DNA from: Saccharothrix australiensis | Lineage (GTDB): Bacteria; Actinomycetota; Actinomycetes; Mycobacteriales; Pseudonocardiaceae | Direction: 5' to 3' | DNA length: 64,000 nucleotides | Assembly (NCBI RefSeq): GCF_003634935.1 | Contig: NZ_RBXO01000001.1 | Span: 620,001 to 684,000 of the forward strand | Shown here: positions 43,341-51,737 of the stretch, piece after piece | How the letters are laid out: the number at the start of each line of letters is the position of its first letter | Numbering within the stretch: position 1 is the first letter of the stretch | Notes under the pieces: model-generated | The model's database searches: none | What the model saw: the letters and a program-made list of their open reading frames with translations, nothing else | What the model was told of the DNA's origin: nothing | Translations under genes and position numbers: made by a program

Positions 43341-43667
43341 ATGAACGATCCGTTCGAGGGCGATTGGATCGCGGCCGACAACGCATCGGCCGTGGTGGAC
43401 GCGCTGACGCGGCACGGCCTGGCGCTGGTGGAAGGGCTCGCCGACTCGGCGGACCTGCTGCGTCTCGCTCACTCCGTCGCCACCGTCGTCCCGCACAGGG
43501 ACAGCGCGTCGGACGGCGTGACCACGCTGGTTGACCACGGCTCAACCGAGGGCGGCGCGTTCGCCGGGTTCAGCTCGTGCGCGCTCGCACCGCACACGGA
43601 CCGCTCGGGTGGGGTTGGTCGCCATCAGGGACGCGGGATGGCGGTTCGTGCACCGGGGCTTGGATGA
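43341..43667 (+). pseudogene. 5' fragment of a TauD/TfdA-like dioxygenase gene
   Basis: ATG 43341 with GGGAGGT upstream starts a frame reading ALTRHGLALVEGLADSADLL, VATVVPHRDSASDGVTTL and FAGFSSCALAPHTDRSG, matching the N-terminal third of Fe(II)/2-oxoglutarate dioxygenases (HTD is the His-x-Asp metal motif). Similarity stops right after HTDRSG, where sequence of another gene begins, so the C-terminal two thirds, including the distal His and Arg, have been deleted. Confidence 0.7.
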
Positions 43668-43840
43668 CGGCGTCCCCACCCAGGTCGACGGCTTCCGGCT
43701 GTGGCCGGACGGCTGGCACGACGCCATCCGGGTGCGCAGCAGCACCGACGCGATGGCGTTGCGCACGGACGGCGACGAGCCGCCCGGCACTGTGTGGGAG
43801 CGCACCGGGTCGCTGGCCCACGTGGTCGAGGGCCTGCCGA
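43609..43840 (+). pseudogene. Fragment of a small actinomycete hypothetical gene joined to the TauD fragment
   Basis: In a different frame from the TauD fragment the sequence reads AIRDAGWRFVHRGLDDGVPT, VDGFRLWPDGWHDAIRVRSS and TVWERTGSLAHVVEGLP, resembling short uncharacterised proteins that accompany XRE regulators in actinomycetes. It lacks its own start and loses frame near 43840; a third-frame stretch (IDFRGIPIWFAVCG) follows. A deletion between two genes probably created this junction. 43920-44060 holds only a GC hairpin (43992-44029). Confidence 0.5.
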
Positions 43841-43991
43841 GCCGATCGACTTCCGGGGCATCCCGATCTGGTTCGCCGTCTGCGGCGCGGCATCGGTGCC
43901 GGTCACCGGCTCAGTGTCAGCGCGCGACGTGTGCCCGGTGTGTGCCCGAACGCTTGATCACCAGGCGGCAGAGGCCATTTCAGAACGGCAG

Positions 43992-44029
43992 CCGCCCCGG
44001 TCCGACCTGCATGGATCAGACCGGGGCGG
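43992..44029. terminator. GC-rich hairpin inside the element
   Basis: CCGCCCCGGTC (43992-44002) pairs perfectly with GACCGGGGCGG (44019-44029), without a U-tract. It is a likely bidirectional terminator near the right end of the element. Confidence 0.5.
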
Positions 44030-44064
44030 TACTACCTGCCAGCGCTCGGCACGGTTACTGGAGA

Positions 44065-44115
44065 ACTCGTGATGAGCAGGTCGTCGGTTCGATTCCGACA
44101 GGCGGCTCGCGGGAT
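44065..44115 (+). repeat. attR-like copy of the tRNA-Thr 3' half
   Basis: 51 bp identical to 42434-42484 except one base (G for A right after the anticodon triplet). It contains the T-arm and acceptor 3' strand without the 5' half, so it is not a tRNA gene. It marks the far end of the inserted 1.63 kb. Confidence 0.85.
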
Positions 44116-44118
44116 GGA

Positions 44119-44149
44119 GGGGCCGGGTCAGCACCGCTGGCCCGGCCCC
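44119..44149 (+). terminator. Hairpin just beyond attR
   Basis: GGGGCCGGG (44119-44127) pairs with CCCGGCCCC (44141-44149), extended by CAG/CTG. It follows the attR copy at the same distance that the U-tract terminator follows attL, so one of the two hairpins was probably the original tRNA terminator before insertion. Confidence 0.55.
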
Positions 44150-44256
44150 TTCGCCGTGCCCGGCGCCCCGTCCGGGCGGCTCGTCCGGGCGGCTCGTCCG
44201 CCGTGGGTGGCGTGCGTCGGGTGAGCGGGGTGGTGCGCCGGTGTCCCGGCACCGGC

Positions 44257-45192
44257 TCACGCGGTCCTGAGGATTCTCGTGGCGACGTCGCCGTACCGGC
44301 GGTCGAGTTCGGCCGCCACCTCGGCCGGTGTGCCGACCACCGCGAACGCGTGCAGCACCTCGTCGTCGACGGCGGCGGCCATCTCGTCCCACCGCCCGCG
44401 CCGGGACAGCCGGTGCAGCTCGTCGTGCAGGTCGCCCCACCCGTGCAGGTCCAGCACCTTCCGGTAGGCCGGGGTGGAGCCGTAGAACGCGATCTGCCGC
44501 TTCACCTCCGCCACCCCGCGGTCGTCGTGCGCGACCAGCGACGGCCCGCTGATGCCCAGTCCTGTCAGCGACCGACCGGTCTTCGCCCGGCCCCTCGCCA
44601 GCGCGGGCAGCGTCACCTCCCGCAGGTACTTCGCGGTGGTGAAGCTGTGGCACAGGAACCCGTCCGCGACCTCGCCCGCGACCTCGGTCATCAGCTCGCC
44701 GACGCCCGCGAGCCACACCTCGGGCCGGCCGTGCGGGTTCGGCCCCGGGTCGAAGAACGGCGTCATCAGCGTGTGCCGGTAGAACTCGCCGCGGAAGCGG
44801 AGGCGCTCGCCGGTGGCCCACGCGTCCCAGATGGCGTGGAGCGCGAGGACGAACTCGCGCATCCGGGCGGCGGGCCGGGACCAGGGCATCCCGAACCGCT
44901 TGGTGATGTGCGGCTCGACCTGCGAGCCCAGGCCGAGGTGGAACCGCCCCTCCGACAGCAGGTGCAGGTCGTTGGCCTGTACGGCGGTGCTCATGGGGTT
45001 GCGGGCGAACGCGACGGCGATGGCGGTGCCCAGTTCGAGGCCGGTGTGGCCCGCGACGCGGGCGAGGCCGACGAACGGGTCGTGCCGCGTCTCGGCCAGC
45101 CAGAACCCCGCGCAACCGTCGTCCTCGGCGCGGCGTGCGCTGTCGACGACGGTGCGCGGGTCGTAGGAGACGTCCAGGCGGTCGACCTTCAC
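44257..45192 (-). CDS. LLM-class F420-dependent oxidoreductase
   Basis: 311 residues of the luciferase-like monooxygenase fold: an N-terminal strand VDRLDVSYDP, GFWLAETRHDPFVGLA, TAIAVAFARNPM and GRFHLGLGSQVEPHI, the usual cofactor-cradling segments, and a C-terminal AEVAAELDRRYGD. Actinobacterial members mostly use F420. GTG 45192 was chosen where similarity starts; the upstream frame extension is a shadow of the next gene. The substrate is unknown. Confidence 0.85.
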   Translation of the reverse strand: MKVDRLDVSYDPRTVVDSARRAEDDGCAGFWLAETRHDPFVGLARVAGHTGLELGTAIAVAFARNPMSTAVQANDLHLLSEGRFHLGLGSQVEPHITKRFGMPWSRPAARMREFVLALHAIWDAWATGERLRFRGEFYRHTLMTPFFDPGPNPHGRPEVWLAGVGELMTEVAGEVADGFLCHSFTTAKYLREVTLPALARGRAKTGRSLTGLGISGPSLVAHDDRGVAEVKRQIAFYGSTPAYRKVLDLHGWGDLHDELHRLSRRGRWDEMAAAVDDEVLHAFAVVGTPAEVAAELDRRYGDVATRILRTA

Positions 45193-45203
45193 AGCCGCCG
45201 AAT

Positions 45204-45923
45204 CTACGTCTCGCAGGCCACGCCGTCGCCGTCGCGGTCGAGGGCGGGGCGGTAGCCGGGTTCGCCGATCCGCAGCGGCGCGGCGCCGGCGGCTCTCGCG
45301 GCGGCGCAGTTGGCGTAGTACGCGCTCGGCGGCGGTGGTGGCGCGACCGGTTGCGCCGGCGGCGTGTAGGTCTCCTTGGGCGGGGGAGGTGGCGTGTGGG
45401 GCGGCGGGGGAGGCGGTGCGACGGTGTCCGCGCCCGCGCACGGAGCACCCCACAGGCCGCGGCCCGCCGCCTGCGCGACGGCCTGGGCGGCGGTGAAGGA
45501 GGCGGCCGCGGCCTGCCCGGCGCGGGCCATGCCCTGTTCGAGCGCGAGGACGGCCAGGTCGACGCCGTCGGGCAGCAGGACGGCGTCGCCGACCACGCGG
45601 ACCTGCTTGCCGGTCACCGCGGCGCGGAGGAAGTCGGTGGCGGCGGACGACCAGCACGCGCCCGGTTCGGCCAGCCCCGCCAGCACGACCCGGCGACCGC
45701 CGGCCACCGTGACGGTGCGGCCGTCGACCACTTCGGCCACCTCCACTGTGGGCGGTGCGGTGGTCGTCGCGGTCGTGGTGGTGCTCGCGGAAGTCGTTGT
45801 GGTGACGGCACTCGACGAGGGCGCGGAGCGCACTGTGGACGACGGCGCGCCGCACGCCGTCAGGGCGAGGGCGGCGAACACCAGCAGGGGCAGGGATCTT
45901 CGGGTCACTTCTGCGGCGGTCAT
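45204..45923 (-). CDS. Lipoprotein with thermonuclease-like and Excalibur domains
   Basis: 239 residues. Lipobox LALTACG after a short leader, a Thr/Ser linker, a nuclease-like region (EVAEVVDGRTVTVAGGRRVV, LAGLAEPGACWSSAATDFLR) similar to the SNase OB-fold but lacking clear catalytic Arg/Glu pattern, a proline-rich spacer, and a C-terminal Excalibur calcium-binding motif (YYANCAAARAAG, DRDGDGVACE). It is extracytoplasmic by prediction. ATG 45923 is preferred to 45968. The stop lies 11 bp before the LLM gene on the same strand. Confidence 0.78.
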   Translation of the reverse strand: MTAAEVTRRSLPLLVFAALALTACGAPSSTVRSAPSSSAVTTTTSASTTTTATTTAPPTVEVAEVVDGRTVTVAGGRRVVLAGLAEPGACWSSAATDFLRAAVTGKQVRVVGDAVLLPDGVDLAVLALEQGMARAGQAAAASFTAAQAVAQAAGRGLWGAPCAGADTVAPPPPPPHTPPPPPKETYTPPAQPVAPPPPPSAYYANCAAARAAGAAPLRIGEPGYRPALDRDGDGVACET

Positions 45924-46008
45924 GTGCGTCTCATCGCCACCCACCTGGTCGAGTGTTACGCGTATCACACGAGGGCGCTGGCGGGAGCGCCCCCGCGTGA
46001 TACGCGGG

Positions 46009-46464
46009 TCAGGCGCGGTGGGGGCGCAGGGTCCAGACGACGACCATCTCGGCGGTGGTGACGCCCTCCGCGTTGGCCACGGTCACCGTGACCGGGAACT
46101 CGGGCCGGCTGCCCGCCTCCAGTTCGGCCACCACCTCGCCGGCGGGCCTGCCGAGCACGGCTTCCGCGCGCAGCGGGCCCAGCGCCAGCTTGCGGTAGGT
46201 GATCTCCGAGCGCGCGACCAGCGGTGTGGCCTTGGCCATGTGCGGGGCGAACGCGGCCATCACGACCGCGCCCGAGGCCGTCTCGCCGAGCCCGAAGATC
46301 ATGGCGGCGTGCGGGCCGGCCACGTGGTTGTGGGTGGCCGGGTCGTCCGGCAGCCCGGCGACCACGCGGTCGCCGGTGACCTCGACGAACTCGACGCCGC
46401 TGGTCCCGACCCACGGCACGGCCTGCTTCATCGCCTCGGCGACGAACGAGTGGTCTGCGCTCAT
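46009..46464 (-). CDS. DUF4442/PaaI-like hotdog thioesterase-family protein
   Basis: About 151 residues. The hotdog core is suggested by THNHVAGPHAAMIFGLGETASGAVV and the strands KATPLVARSEITYRKL and PVTVTVANAEGVTTAEMVVVW. The family includes acyl-CoA thioesterases. ATG 46464 is taken; ATG 46473 is possible, and neither has a strong ribosome site. Divergent from marR. Confidence 0.75.
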   Translation of the reverse strand: MSADHSFVAEAMKQAVPWVGTSGVEFVEVTGDRVVAGLPDDPATHNHVAGPHAAMIFGLGETASGAVVMAAFAPHMAKATPLVARSEITYRKLALGPLRAEAVLGRPAGEVVAELEAGSRPEFPVTVTVANAEGVTTAEMVVVWTLRPHRA

Positions 46465-46556
46465 GGCGCGCATGTTACCGGCCGGTAGCAATGAGACGGG
46501 GCTCACCGGTTATTTCGTTTGCCAAGTCTCTTGGAAAGAGCCATGCTTGTACGCAG

Positions 46557-46566
46557 CAACTAGTTG
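46557..46566. promoter_or_regulatory. Candidate MarR operator
   Basis: CAACTAGTTG is a perfect 10-bp palindrome 27 bp before the marR start, within a larger CTTG...CAAG arrangement (46547-46577). MarR proteins typically bind such sites to repress themselves and their linked exporter. Confidence 0.5.
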
Positions 46567-46592
46567 GTTGATGCAAGCAATCGGAGAGTCCC

Positions 46593-47108
46593 ATGTCGAC
46601 TCCGCAGGGTGACGAGGTGCACGAGGCACAGCTGGCCCGTGCCGACCGGATCGGCATGGGGCTGGTGCGGCTGAACAAGATGCACGCGTGCGTCGCCGCG
46701 CACATGAGCAAAGCCGGTCTCGACAAGGCTTCGTTCGTGCTGCTGGCGAACCTGAACCACCTGGGGCCCTCCCGGTCGAGCGCGCTGGCGGAGGCGGTCT
46801 TCTCGGACCCGTCGACCGTCAGCCGCCAGGTCGCGACGCTCGTCAAGGCGGGGTGGGTCGAGCGCCGGGCCGACCCCGCCGACGGGCGGGCCAGCGTGCT
46901 GGCCGTGACGGAGGCGGGCGAACGCTTGCTGGCCGAGCGGCGGCGGCTGCGCAACCAGTCCATCGCGCGGATGCTCGCCGACTGGTCCGAGGAGGACCTG
47001 ACGGCGTTCGTCGACCACTTCGAGCGCTTCGTCGGCGACTACGAGCGGGCGCTACCGGATTTCATCGCTGAGGGCGGACTGGGGCCGCGCTCAGAAGGGG
47101 AGAAGTGA
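46593..47108 (+). CDS. MarR family transcriptional regulator
   Basis: 171 residues with a winged-helix core: SSALAEAVFSDPSTVSRQVA, LVKAGWVERRADPADGRASV (the D-x-R-x wing), and flanking dimer helices. GGAGAG precedes ATG 46593. The stop overlaps the exporter start (TGATG), so it almost certainly regulates that drug exporter. The ligand is unknown. Confidence 0.92.
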   Translation: MSTPQGDEVHEAQLARADRIGMGLVRLNKMHACVAAHMSKAGLDKASFVLLANLNHLGPSRSSALAEAVFSDPSTVSRQVATLVKAGWVERRADPADGRASVLAVTEAGERLLAERRRLRNQSIARMLADWSEEDLTAFVDHFERFVGDYERALPDFIAEGGLGPRSEGEK

Positions 47109-48775
47109 TGTCGGAGACGACAACCCGAGCGGACGCGCCGCCACCCGGCGCCGCGCTGCTCACCCATCGGCAGATCCTCACCATCCTGTCGGGTCTGCTG
47201 CTGGGGCTGTTCCTGGCCGCGCTGGACCAGATGATCGTGGCCACGGCCATGAAGACCATCGCGGACGAGCTGAACGGCCAGACCCTGCAGGCGTGGGCCA
47301 CCACCGCCTACCTGATCACCGCCACCATCTCGACCCCGCTGTACGGCAAGCTGTCCGACATCTACGGCCGCAAGCCGATGTACCTCACCGCGATCTCGCT
47401 GTTCCTGGTGGGCTCCCTGCTGTGCGGCATCGCGAACTCGATGTACGAGCTGGCCGCGTTCCGCGCGGTGCAGGGCCTGGGCGCGGGCGGCCTGATGTCG
47501 CTGGCGATGGCGATCCTGGCCGACATCACCTCGCCGCGCGAGCGCAGCCGCTACACCGGCTACTTCATGGCCGTGTTCGGCATCTCCAGCGTCGCGGGAC
47601 CCGTCGTCGGCGGCCTGTTCGCCGGCCTGGAGACCTTCCTCGGCACCGCGGGCTGGCGCTGGGTGTTCCTGGTCAACGTGCCGATCGCGCTGATCGCGCT
47701 GGTCGTCGTGGGCAAGGTGCTCAACGTCCCGCACAAGCGGGTCGACCACCGCATCGACTTCCAGGGCGCGGCGCTGCTCACCGTCGGCCTCGTGCCGCTG
47801 CTGATCGTGGCCGAGCAGGGCCGGGAGTGGGGCTGGGCCTCGGGCACGGCGATCGCCATGTACGCGGTCGGCGTCCTCGGCCTGGTCGGGTTCGTGCTCG
47901 CCGAGAGGCGGATGGGGGACGAGGCGCTGCTGCCGCTGCGGCTGTTCCGCCGGCAGACGTTCTCCCTCGGCAACACGGTCAACTTCCTGCTCGGCGTCGG
48001 CATGTTCGGCGGCATGGTGTCGCTGCCGCTGTACCTCCAGATCGTGAAGGGGTACTCGGCCACCGAGTCGGGCCTGATGATGCTGCCGCTGACGCTCGGG
48101 ATCATGACCGCCTCCGGTTTCAGCGGCGGCTTCACCGCCCGGACCGGTCGCTACAAGGTGTTCCCGGTGGTCGGGTTCGCGCTGATGACGGCGATGCTGT
48201 TCCTGTTCAGCCGGATCGGCACGGACACCCCGATCTGGCAGCCGCTGGTGCTGATGTTCTTCCTGGGCGGCGGGCTCGGCCTGTGCATGCAGACCCTGCT
48301 GGTGGCCATCCAGAACGACGCGGAGCCCCGCGACATGGGCGTCGCGACCGCCTCGGCCACGTTCTTCCGGCAGATCGGCGGCACGGTCGGCACCGCGGTG
48401 TTCCTGTCGGTCCTGTTCAGCACGGTCGGCGACAAGATCGGCGACGCGCTGCGCTCGGTGGCGGGCACCCCGGAGTACCTGGCCGCGCTCGCCCGGCCGG
48501 AGAACCAGCAGTTCGCCGCGGCGCTCAAGGACGGCGGCACGGGGCTGAGCCTGGACAACACCGAGTTCCTGAAGACCCTGGACCCGGTGCTCGCGCGGCC
48601 GTTCCTGGACGGCTTCTCCGGCTCCATCGACCTGGTGTTCCTGGTCGGCGGGCTGGTGACGCTGGTCGGGTTCGCGGTCGTGTGGTTCCTGCGCGAGGTG
48701 CCGCTGTCCAGCCGGTCGGGCCTGGAGCGGGTGAACGACGAGTCCGAGGCGCAGGCCCCGGTCGCGATCCACTAG
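47108..48775 (+). CDS. MFS drug exporter, DHA2 (14-TMS, EmrB/QacA-type)
   Basis: 555 residues with 14 predicted TM segments. DHA2 motifs: LDQMIVATAMKTIADEL (motif D1), YGKLSDIYGRKPMYL (motif A), RAVQGLGAGGLMSLAM (motif B) and FGISSVAGPVVGGLFA (motif C). It exports cationic or lipophilic compounds with proton antiport. A large extracytoplasmic loop lies between the last two TM segments. It is translationally coupled to MarR; the terminator at 48792-48827 follows. Confidence 0.93.
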   Translation: MSETTTRADAPPPGAALLTHRQILTILSGLLLGLFLAALDQMIVATAMKTIADELNGQTLQAWATTAYLITATISTPLYGKLSDIYGRKPMYLTAISLFLVGSLLCGIANSMYELAAFRAVQGLGAGGLMSLAMAILADITSPRERSRYTGYFMAVFGISSVAGPVVGGLFAGLETFLGTAGWRWVFLVNVPIALIALVVVGKVLNVPHKRVDHRIDFQGAALLTVGLVPLLIVAEQGREWGWASGTAIAMYAVGVLGLVGFVLAERRMGDEALLPLRLFRRQTFSLGNTVNFLLGVGMFGGMVSLPLYLQIVKGYSATESGLMMLPLTLGIMTASGFSGGFTARTGRYKVFPVVGFALMTAMLFLFSRIGTDTPIWQPLVLMFFLGGGLGLCMQTLLVAIQNDAEPRDMGVATASATFFRQIGGTVGTAVFLSVLFSTVGDKIGDALRSVAGTPEYLAALARPENQQFAAALKDGGTGLSLDNTEFLKTLDPVLARPFLDGFSGSIDLVFLVGGLVTLVGFAVVWFLREVPLSSRSGLERVNDESEAQAPVAIH

Positions 48776-48791
48776 TTCACCCCATCGAATG

Positions 48792-48827
48792 AAAAAGCGG
48801 GCCACCTCGGGGGGTGGCCCGCTTTTT
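48792..48827. terminator. Bidirectional intrinsic terminator between the exporter and ppa
   Basis: AAAAAGCGGGCCACC (48792-48806) pairs with GGTGGCCCGCTTTTT (48813-48827). A/T tracts on both sides of the GC stem serve both convergent genes. Confidence 0.93.
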
Positions 48828-48844
48828 CGCGGCGTGCTGGGCGC

Positions 48845-49348
48845 TCAGTGGTCCTCGCCGCGCGCCACGGCGTCCTTCAGGCGCTGGTAGGACCGCACGA
48901 TCTCGGCCTCGGCGTCGGCCCGGCCGACCCAGGTCGCGCCCTCGACGCTCTTGCCCGGCTCCAGGTCCTTGTAGACCTCGAAGAAGTGCTGGATCTCCAG
49001 CCGGTAGAACTCGCTGAGGTGGTGGATGTCCCGCAGGTGCTCCGACCGCGGGTCGTCGGCGGGCACGCAGAGCAGCTTGTCGTCGCCGCCCTTCTCGTCG
49101 GTCATGCGGAACATGCCGATCGCGCGGGACCGGATGAGGCAGCCGGGGAACGTCGGCTCCTGGACGAGGACCAGCGCGTCCAGCGGGTCGCCGTCCTCGC
49201 CGAGCGTGTCGTCGACGAAGCCGTAGTCCGCCGGGTACTGAGTGGCCGTGAACAGGGTGCGGTCCAGCCGGATGCGCCCCGTCTTGTGGTCCATCTCGTA
49301 CTTGTTGCGGACCCCCTTGGGGATCTCGATGGTGACGTCGAACTCCAC
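48845..49348 (-). CDS. ppa: Inorganic pyrophosphatase (soluble, family I)
   Basis: 167 residues, normal for bacterial family [19 protein letters not shown] at the N-terminus and the signature [13 protein letters not shown] with the metal-binding aspartates. It hydrolyses pyrophosphate to phosphate in the cytosol. ATG 49348 is clear. Matches Rv3628 in position. Confidence 0.96.
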   Translation of the reverse strand: MEFDVTIEIPKGVRNKYEMDHKTGRIRLDRTLFTATQYPADYGFVDDTLGEDGDPLDALVLVQEPTFPGCLIRSRAIGMFRMTDEKGGDDKLLCVPADDPRSEHLRDIHHLSEFYRLEIQHFFEVYKDLEPGKSVEGATWVGRADAEAEIVRSYQRLKDAVARGEDH

Positions 49349-49473
49349 TGCGCGGTCCTCGCTCGTCTTTGACGTTCGTTACGCCACTAGTGTGGACCAC
49401 GAGGTGTCGTCGCCCCTCACCCATGTGCCTGGTCATGGTGTGACATTGCCCGTAATGAAACGCGGAGGTCTGC

Positions 49474-51675
49474 GTGCCCGACGAGCCATCGTGGCCGACC
49501 GTCGACGGTGACGAGACGGCCCACGAGCCACCGACGGTCCAGGTCAGGCGTCCGCGACCGGCCGACCAGCCGACCACGCGCATGCCGACGCCGCCGTCCG
49601 GGGTGCCCCGGCCGGGTGGTGCCGGCCCCGTGCGGCGACCCGGCGGGGAGGGGTCGGCGGGCGCGGCTGAACCGATCACGGAACGTGAGACGCCCCCGGC
49701 TCGCGGTGAGGTGGCCCCGTCACCCGGACAGCGGCCGGAGGCCGGCGGCGCCCCGGCGAACGCCCCCGAGCCCGGTCGCGGCGGACCGCACGCCGGCGAG
49801 CCGGGTCGTGGTGGTGGTGCGGAACCGGGCCGCGGTGGTCCGGGCGGCGTCGAGCCCGGTCGCGGTGGCCGGCACGCCGGCGAGCCCGGTCGCGGCGGTC
49901 CGCAGGGGCCGGAGGCGGGTCGTGGCGGTCCGTACGGCTCGGAACCGGCTCGCGGCGGCGCGCAGGACCCGGAGCCGGGCCGTGGCGGTCATGGCGGTCC
50001 GCAGGGCCCGGAGGCGGGTCGCGGTGGCCCGCACACCGCGGGGACCGGTCACGGCACGCCGACCGCCGGCGATCCCGGTCGTGGCGGCGCGCACGGGGAG
50101 GAGCCTGCCCGCGGTCCGCACGGCGGGGAGGCCGGTCGAGGCGCTCCCCGCGGCGCGGACGTCGGCACGGACGTCGGCGCGGGCGCGCCCGGCGTCGAGG
50201 CGGCCGGCGGCGGCCCCGCCACCGGGGCGCACGCCGAGGAGCCGACCGTCGAGCCGACCGCCAAGCCCGAGCGGTTCCGGCCGGCGGACGAGATCGAGGA
50301 GCGCCCCCGCAAGCGCCGCCGCCTGCTGCTGGTCGGCGTGCTGGCCCTGGTGGTGGTGCTCGCGGGTGGCGCGGTGGTCACCTGGCAGGCCGGGTGGCTC
50401 GACACCGCGCCCGTGCCCACCACGGCCGCCCCGGCACCGCCCGCGCCCGTCTCACCGGCGCTGAAGGGCGTCGGCCCGGACGCGCCCGCGCCCACCGCCG
50501 CGGGCATCGCGGCGGCGTTGCGCGGACCGGCGGGCAACGGCGTCCTCGGCACGCTGACGGGCGTGGTGGTCGACCCGGCGACCGGCACGGCCCTGTGGAA
50601 GCAGGGCGAGACCACCCCGCTGACGCCCGCCTCCACGATCAAGAACCTGGTCGCGGCGGCGGCGCTGCTCAGCCTCGACCACACCGCCCAGCTGTCGACC
50701 AAGGTGGTGCAGGGCGACCAGCCGGGCACCGTCGTGTTGGTCGGCGGCGGCGACCCGACGCTGTCCTCGTTGCCGCCCGGCCGCCCCACCGTCTACCCCG
50801 GCGCGGCGACCCTGGACGACCTCGCGGCGCAGGTGGCCGCCCGCGGCCCGGTGACCAAGGTCCTGTTCGACGTGAGCCGGTACCGGGGCGACGGCCTGGC
50901 CCCCGGCTGGGCGCCCGAGGACGTGCCGGACGGGTACGTCTCGCCGATCGAGCCGCTGATGCTGGACGGCGGGCGCCAGGACCCCACGACGCTGGACAAC
51001 CCCCGCACGCCGACGCCCGGCGCGACGGCCGCGAACGCGCTGGCCGCCCGGCTCGGGGCCGCGTCGGTCGCCGCCGGCACCGCGCCCGCCGGCGCGCAGG
51101 TGCTCGGCGAGGTCAAGTCCGCGCCGGTCGACCAGCTGGTCGAGAACATGATGCAGATCTCCGACAACGTGCTGGCCGAGACGATGGCCCGCGAGGTCGC
51201 CCTGGCCAAGGGCATGGAGCCCACGTTCGCCGGTGCCGTGCAGGCCGTGCGGGCGGTGCTCACCGAGCACGGGTTCGACCTGGCCGGCGCCGAGGTGTTC
51301 GACGCGTCCGGCCTGTCGGTGAACGACAAGCTGCCCGCGCGGCTGCTCGGCGACATCCTCTCGGCGGCGGCGAGGTTCGACGGCTCCGACCCGCGCACGG
51401 CCAAGCTGCGCCCGCTGCTGACCGCGCTGCCGGTCGCGGGCGGCAGCGGCACGCTCGCCGGGCGCTTCCAGGGCGCGGGCGCGGCGGGCAAGGGCTGGGT
51501 GCGGGCCAAGACCGGAACGCTGACCGGCGTGAACTCGCTGGCCGGCGTGGTGGTGGACGCCGACGGCAGGCTGCTGGTCTTCGCGTTCATGTCGCTCAGC
51601 ACGTCGGAGGCGACTCCGGTGCGCGGCGCGCTGGACGAGTTGGCCGTCGCGCTCCGGGGTTGCGGCTGCGCCTGA
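49474..51675 (+). CDS. dacB: PBP4-type D-Ala-D-Ala carboxypeptidase with PGRGG-repeat cytoplasmic tail
   Basis: 733 residues. Residues ~1-275 are cytoplasmic and disordered, with about a dozen PGRGG/EAGRGG units (~residues 98-215). A basic stretch (RPRKRRR) precedes one TM segment (LLLVGVLALVVVLAGGAVV). The extracellular part is a class C penicillin-binding protein: SxxK in PASTIKNLV, SDN in ISDNVLAE, KTG in AKTGTLTG. It trims or cross-link-edits peptidoglycan. GGAGGT precedes GTG 49474. Matches Rv3627c, but the repeat tail is unusual. Confidence 0.92.
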   Translation: MPDEPSWPTVDGDETAHEPPTVQVRRPRPADQPTTRMPTPPSGVPRPGGAGPVRRPGGEGSAGAAEPITERETPPARGEVAPSPGQRPEAGGAPANAPEPGRGGPHAGEPGRGGGAEPGRGGPGGVEPGRGGRHAGEPGRGGPQGPEAGRGGPYGSEPARGGAQDPEPGRGGHGGPQGPEAGRGGPHTAGTGHGTPTAGDPGRGGAHGEEPARGPHGGEAGRGAPRGADVGTDVGAGAPGVEAAGGGPATGAHAEEPTVEPTAKPERFRPADEIEERPRKRRRLLLVGVLALVVVLAGGAVVTWQAGWLDTAPVPTTAAPAPPAPVSPALKGVGPDAPAPTAAGIAAALRGPAGNGVLGTLTGVVVDPATGTALWKQGETTPLTPASTIKNLVAAAALLSLDHTAQLSTKVVQGDQPGTVVLVGGGDPTLSSLPPGRPTVYPGAATLDDLAAQVAARGPVTKVLFDVSRYRGDGLAPGWAPEDVPDGYVSPIEPLMLDGGRQDPTTLDNPRTPTPGATAANALAARLGAASVAAGTAPAGAQVLGEVKSAPVDQLVENMMQISDNVLAETMAREVALAKGMEPTFAGAVQAVRAVLTEHGFDLAGAEVFDASGLSVNDKLPARLLGDILSAAARFDGSDPRTAKLRPLLTALPVAGGSGTLAGRFQGAGAAGKGWVRAKTGTLTGVNSLAGVVVDADGRLLVFAFMSLSTSEATPVRGALDELAVALRGCGCA

Positions 51676-51737
51676 CCGGCGCGCGGACCCGTGCCGGGTG
51701 TGTTGCCGCCAGTGCCGCCGCAGGTAGCGTCAGGAGG

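Noticed and set aside
44065..44115. Second tRNA gene
   Set aside because: Only the anticodon-loop-to-3' half is present; the acceptor 5' strand and D-arm are missing, so it is an att-type duplication.
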